DNA of 64,000 bases, from positions 175,589,228 to 175,653,227 of the forward strand of contig JBOZIK010000001.1 of assembly GCA_051453625.1 (NCBI GenBank), in the 5' to 3' direction. Positions 59,733-64,000 of this stretch are shown piece after piece (position 1 is the first letter of the stretch; each line of letters opens with the position of its first letter). Both the position numbers and the translations under genes were made by a program. The notes beneath the pieces are model-generated. The model was not told where the DNA came from. It worked only from the letters and a program-made list of their open reading frames with translations, and searched no databases. The DNA comes from Welwitschia mirabilis (lineage: Eukaryota > Gnetophyta > Gnetopsida > Welwitschiales).

Positions 59733-60836
59733 ATTCTAAGCTTTTACTTTACAAGTGATCTATCTTTTAAGACTAGTTTAAGGAGTCTACACTAGCTTGT
59801 CTTTTATCCTCCTATGTAATATAATTTGTATTTTAATAAATAAATAGTTATTCATTATTCATTTAAGAATATTTAACATTATACTTTTAATTCTTAAGTA
59901 AGACTATATTATTAAGTTCTTTCACTATTTAGTGAGTTCCTTAAGTTTATTTTGGTTGCAATCATATTCTTTGATGGACATTGAGCACATTAGCTCTTAG
60001 TTTCATGATTACATTAGCTATAAAAGATCAAATAAATTGAGGAATTCATCAACACTCATGTGGTAAATGAGATTATATCATCATGATCTAGGACATTATG
60101 ACTTAATAATTTAAGATTTATTTTATAAAGTTCTAATACATTATTGAAGTGAAATTTTTATCGGTTAAATGATTTAAGTTAGATCTTAGAGATCATTTTC
60201 TTAACTTCATCAGTTAAGTTTAAAAATAATCACAACTTTGCTTTTGTTTTTTTGTTCAATATTTTCTTTTAAGGTAGATAAGATTATGTTTCTTATGTCT
60301 TGTCCTACTTTAATTTATTCTTATGAAAGAATGATACTTTGTCCTTNNNNNNNNNNNNNNNNNNNNNNNNNNNNNNNNNNNNNNNNNNNNNNNNNNNNNN
60401 NNNNNNNNNNNNNNNNNNNNNNNNNNNNNNNNNNNNNNNNNNNNNNNNNNNNNNNNNNNNNNNNNNNNNNNNNNNNNNNNNNNNNNNNNNNNNNNNNNNN
60501 NNNNNNNNNNNNNNNNNNNNNNNNNNNNNNNNNNNNNNNNNNNNNNNNNNNNNNNNNNNNNNNNNNNNNNNNNNNNNNNNNNNNNNNNNNNNNNNNNNNN
60601 NNNNNNNNNNNNNNNNNNNNNNNNNNNNNNNNNNNNNNNNNNNNNNNNNNNNNNNNNNNNNNNNNNNNNNNNNNNNNNNNNNNNNNNNNNNNNNNNNNNN
60701 NNNNNNNNNNNNNNNNNNNNNNNNNNNNNNNNNNNNNNNNNNNNNNNNNNNNNNNNNNNNNNNNNNNGTCCTTGCTTAATTTTTATTGAAGTTTGCTTTT
60801 ACTATAAGAAATACACATTCTTTTCATGAATAGATG
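59733..60836 (+). repeat. H: right part of the split LTR
   Basis: Continues the LTR-like sequence interrupted at 38670. AATAAATAAATAG near 59838 may be its polyadenylation signal. A 421-base gap (60347-60767) lies inside, with GTCCTT on both sides. The end just before the primer site is not sharp. Confidence 0.45.
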
Positions 60837-60837
60837 T

Positions 60838-60855
60838 TGGCACCATTACTAGGAA
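60838..60855 (+). other. Primer-binding site, tRNA-Asp type, after H
   Basis: TGGCACCATTACTAGGAA matches TGGCGCCGTTGCCGGGGA at 12 of 18 bases; all six differences are C-to-T or G-to-A. Confidence 0.7.
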
Positions 60856-61640
60856 TAATTAGCATAGTAGCTTCATGGAAATTTTAGGATATCTTCTTTT
60901 CTATAATTTTTTTATTTTATATTTTCAATTTTTTTAGTGGTCAGTACTAGTCTCTTCTAGTGATACCCAAACTAGTGTTTTTTTCTTTTGATTTTTTCTT
61001 TTATTTTATTTTCTTTTCAATTATGGATACTAATCCATTTCTAGTGATACTTAAAGTGGTACTTTTCTAGGTTCTATTTATCTTTTGATGTAACCTAAAA
61101 ATTATTTCTATATTAAATCTTTTATAATTGCAAGTTTAACAAAGCTTTTATAGGTTTAACAATTTTTTAATAGGTTGTAACCCAACATAGTAAGATAAAC
61201 AAGAAGAGTTAAAACATATCAGAGACTCGTCATTGTGTTTTATTTTTATTTTTTATTTTAGAAGTTATATTTTATATTTATTTTTTTCCTATTAAAATTT
61301 TCAAAAAAAATTTATGGTTTTTTCCCCATAAATTTTATCTCATTTTATGCCTTATTATAGGATGAATTTTGTATAGTCAATAATGTGTTACACCTCTTTT
61401 TTTAAGCCATTTATCTAAAAATGATTGATACCTCTATGAACAATAACTAGTATCACTGATTTTTTAATGAATTTTTTAACTTTTATCGGAAGTCTTAAAC
61501 CATTTCTAATATTAAGACCTTTCTAAAACCTTGTAAAAGTATAAAAATATAATCTTATATTGAATTTTATTAATTCTTTTTTTAAACTCACATGCGTTAG
61601 GCACATGATCCTTTTGGTAGACTATAGGAAATATCTTCTA
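60856..61640 (+). other. Leader-like T-rich stretch, no gene
   Basis: Pyrimidine-rich runs (TTTTATTTTTATTTTTTATTT near 61240) between the H primer site and the copia remnant. Nothing coding is seen. It may be the leader of the H element or the junction of two elements. Confidence 0.4.
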
Positions 61641-62475
61641 AACCTTAAATGGATACTAATACTGAAGAACATTTTTCTATGAGAACTATGAAAATTCTTA
61701 TAATCTTTCTGTTCAACTTAAATAAACTATAGGATATTATACTCAATTTAGCAATCATAGCATTGACTAAGAACAATGATGCTTCAACTATTTCCCGCCT
61801 GTCCAATGATTAGATTCAGTGCCTATTAAGCCTTCTCAATCACACTGGTGAAGTTTCTGACAAGCTTTCTAGTAAGGTTTTTGATATCCTTACATGGATT
61901 CTAGATAGTGGGGCATTGAATCATATGATCGATAATAAATACTTGTTAAGGAACCTCAAGAAAATAAGTCCAATGCTAGTTTTTGTACCCAATGGATCGA
62001 AGACTATGACTACTATGGTTGGTTGCATAAGCTTAAGTCTAGAAATAGAGTTGGTCGATGTGCTTTATGTTCCCTAATTGAATTGCAATTTGATACCTAT
62101 TCATCAATTACTTTTTGCATTAAATTTTTAAATTATGTTTACTAATGAAGTTTGTATAATAAAGAATCATATCTTGAGGATGTCGATTAGAGTAGGTAAG
62201 CTTCAACATAGGGTCTACTACTATACCCCTTTAATGAATCACTCGGCCATGAAAGTGGAGTGGGAAAACCTACACATAGTTTAGCATTAACGTCTAAGGC
62301 ATCAGTTTATTCAACACCTTACTTTTATTTTTGAAGTTTCTAGTCATTTGAATTTCAAGAATAAATTTGCATTTAATACTTGCTATAAAGCAAAACAAAC
62401 ATGATCTCCTTTTTCACTAAGTAAAAGTAATGCTATTAATTATTTTGATTTGATGCATTATGATTTGTGGATCCA
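61641..62475 (+). pseudogene. Copia gag-end / protease / GAG-pre-integrase remnant
   Basis: Gag is nearly gone: only NDASTISRLSND-type text (about 61772-61808) remains before protease. Protease reads WILDSGALNHMID at 61895-61933, the copia D-S-G-A-S-x-H signature with catalytic Asp, Ser and Gly kept. LVDVLYVP (about 62051-62074) is the usual end of protease. The GAG-pre-integrase finger reads WENLHIV...HQFI (from 62261) and CYKAKQT (about 62378), with the second Cys of the pair changed. FDLMHYDLW (about 62441-62467) is the start of the integrase core, with the first catalytic Asp in DLW kept. The reading frame changes between 62470 and 62515. Confidence 0.8.
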
Positions 62476-62499
62476 TATTAGACACCATAATCATGTGGT

Positions 62500-63140
62500 G
62501 CATTTTACTTTATTACTTTAGTGGATGATCATAGTCATGGGGTTTGGCTATACCTCATGAGTGCGAAGAGTCAAGTAAGCAAGTAATTAATAAATTTTTG
62601 TAAACTTGTTAAAAATCAATTTAGCAAGATGATAAAAAACATCTATAGTGACAACTACCTTGAGTTTGAGTGATTTATGTGTACTTTTTACAATGAAAAT
62701 GGCATCACACATGAGATGAGTTGTATGGACATGCCTCAATAAAATGGAAGGGTTGAGCATAAACATAGACACATACTTGAAGTGACTAAGGCCCTTCAGT
62801 TTCAAACATCCTTCCCAATTTAGTTTTGAAGAGAATTCATCTTAGCCATCGTTTACTTGATTAATTGTCCGCCTACCATCAAGTTGAATAAGTAATCACC
62901 TTATGAGATTTTATTTGATATAAAATCCCCATATGATCATATTAAAGTTTTTGGTTATTTGTATTATTCCCATAACCACCCTCGACAAAAGGATAAATTT
63001 GGACTAAGAAGTTGTTGTTGTGTATTTATGGAATATCCTTATGGTAAAAAGGGTTGGAAATTATATGATCTTAATTCCCATGATTTCTTTATTTTTCATG
63101 ATATTTCCTTTCATGAAAGAATTTTTCTGTTTGCTTAAAA
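62500..63140 (+). pseudogene. Copia integrase core remnant, catalytic residues retained
   Basis: In one frame from about 62515: LVDDHSHGVWLYLM, YSDNYLEFE (second catalytic Asp, about 62644-62670), GITHEMSCMDMPQ-stop-NGR, then VEHKHRHILEVTKALQF (about 62751-62801; catalytic Glu kept), YLINCPPTIKLNK, PYDHIKVFGYLYYS, GLRSCCCVFMEYPYGKKGWK and FHDISFHERIF. The triad positions all hold the expected residue, and only a few stops (TAG/TAA/TGA) interrupt 200 codons. It is the best preserved enzyme in the window and so probably the youngest coding remnant. The minus ORFs 62587-62805 and 63165-63350 are antisense shadows. Confidence 0.85.
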
Positions 63141-64000
63141 TTTGAATTCACCTAACTAAAGAGTTCATAGAAATGTTGGTAATCTATTTGCATCACTACA
63201 CATTTTTGATGAAGCTATTGAATTCATGAATGAACATCTCGACTCGATTATTGACAATGATGACAATGGGAAAATACAATTAAGGGGGAGTCCAAGTTTG
63301 ATTCCTAACATACCCAGTGAGGCAGCCAATGATAAAATTGGTACTATCATGCAACCTTAGAGAATAGTTTACATGCCTACTTGTCTTGATAATTATGTTG
63401 TATACTCGATAGTTATCTCATAGGATGAATATCAACACATACAATTGCCCCATGTAGTAATGCACAGGCATGTTAGGAGCGTGATTGGCTCTGTCTCGAT
63501 GGTGAGAAGGTTTTGGTAGCCTTCTCTATTTGAGATAAAGGCTATAGTAGCACATAAATAGGGGCTACCAAGTAGTGCACAATTATGGGTTGACAATGAG
63601 GAATAGTGGGATATGATTACTATAAGAAACGTGGTTCACATAGGTGTTGGGATTACTAATAAAGTTTTACTGAGATGCAAGGAGACTAGTGGTAATTTAC
63701 CCCCTCTCTTGAGGCTACTGCGACATGAAAACTTCTTAGGTACATCTTATTCCTTAGCACATTATGTAAATTTTGATAAATTTTTACAGATTTACCACAG
63801 GCTCTTGGTGGCTATCACTTCTCAAACCAAGCCCAAATCTTACACTGAGGTAGTTAAGTCTATAAAATGGCATTAAGACATGGCCAAGAAGATTAATACT
63901 TGAAAGCTAATTATACTTAGACACTCAAAAAATATCTTAACAAAAAAAGTACCACTGATTACAAAAGGTTCTACAAGATCAAATAAAAATCTAAACGGGA
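63141..64000 (+). pseudogene. Copia linker and RT start, partial
   Basis: Same frame as the integrase. The open stretch 63613-63876 ends with YSLAHYVNFDKFLQIYHRLL, then VAITSQTKPKSYTEVVKSIK, the standard entry to copia RT (N-Y-V-S...H-x-x-F-L-A-x-I-T...P-K-S-x-x-E-A-V). DMAKKIN after a stop continues it, and GSTRSNKN near 63970 is the next conserved block. The catalytic YVDD box lies beyond the window. The ATG at 63613 is internal, not a start. The linker part 63420-63610 has a TGA/TAG/TAA-rich stretch. Confidence 0.75.

Larger units (their letters stand above)
61641..64000 (+). mobile_element. Ty1/copia element fragment, plus strand, running off the window
   Basis: Short gag remnant, protease, GAG-pre-integrase, integrase and the beginning of RT follow in the copia order, in which integrase precedes RT. 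The right end is outside the window and the left LTR is not certain: H lies upstream but has a tRNA-Asp-type primer site, unusual for copia. Confidence 0.8.

Noticed and set aside
62587-63350. Minus-strand ORFs of 72 and 61 codons
   Set aside because: Antisense to the copia integrase and linker.

Overview
The window looks like a gene-poor, heterochromatic stretch of a land-plant nuclear genome, most likely a flowering plant. It is very AT-rich and by eye strongly depleted in CpG. I see no intact host gene, no tRNA or rRNA gene and no CRISPR. Nearly everything recognisable is decayed retrotransposon: Ty3/gypsy of an Athila/Tat-like type, one other Ty3/gypsy, a Ty1/copia fragment and a 5'-truncated L1-type LINE. 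Coding remnants are mostly broken by TAG and TAA where related copies suggest CAG or CAA, and the primer-binding sites differ from the tRNA-Asp type only by C-to-T or G-to-A changes. That is the expected mark of long cytosine methylation and deamination. Species cannot be named from the sequence.

Layout, left to right. (1) 1-10316: a minus-strand Ty3/gypsy element (E1) with a 410-bp LTR at 9907-10316 and the end of its other LTR at 1-186; gag, protease, RT-RNase H and integrase run leftwards. Its 5' leader is filled by about 4.4 kb of foreign plus-strand material (Z, about 5430-9880): a promoter-like segment with degenerate tandem repeats and two decayed coding blocks I do not recognise. (2) 10317-16600: an unexplained 0.6-kb piece with a 119-codon ORF, then the 3' end of a plus-strand Athila-like element (E2) whose 3'UTR plus LTR is duplicated in tandem. 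(3) 16600-38316: a decayed minus-strand Athila-like element (F, pol at about 34.5-37.4 kb) and its surroundings, interrupted by a full-length plus-strand element (A, 18126-30639) and by a LINE (32221-33570, with a target-site duplication). (4) 38317-60855: an LTR (H) split by element B (38676-59727), which is flanked by the 5-bp duplication ATGAC at 38671-38675 and 59728-59732. B is itself split, between gag and protease, by a minus-strand relative (D/D', 42175-52317) arranged LTR-internal-LTR-partial internal. (5) 60856-64000: a leader-like stretch, then a plus-strand Ty1/copia gag/protease/integrase/RT-start remnant running off the window.

The copies of the Athila-like family (E2, A, B, D, D', and the more distant F) share LTR ends, a tRNA-Asp-type primer-binding site, gag, pol and 3'UTR, so they explain one another. 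Nothing here forms a host pathway. The least explained pieces are the Z coding blocks, an extra coding-like module in the 3' region of A (27600-28870), the 10377-10736 ORF, and a recurring GTCATCC...GGATGAC inverted motif that decorates the LTRs and untranslated regions of the family.

All boundaries of decayed coding regions are approximate and read by eye. LTR ends, target-site duplications, gaps and short tandem repeats were located base by base.
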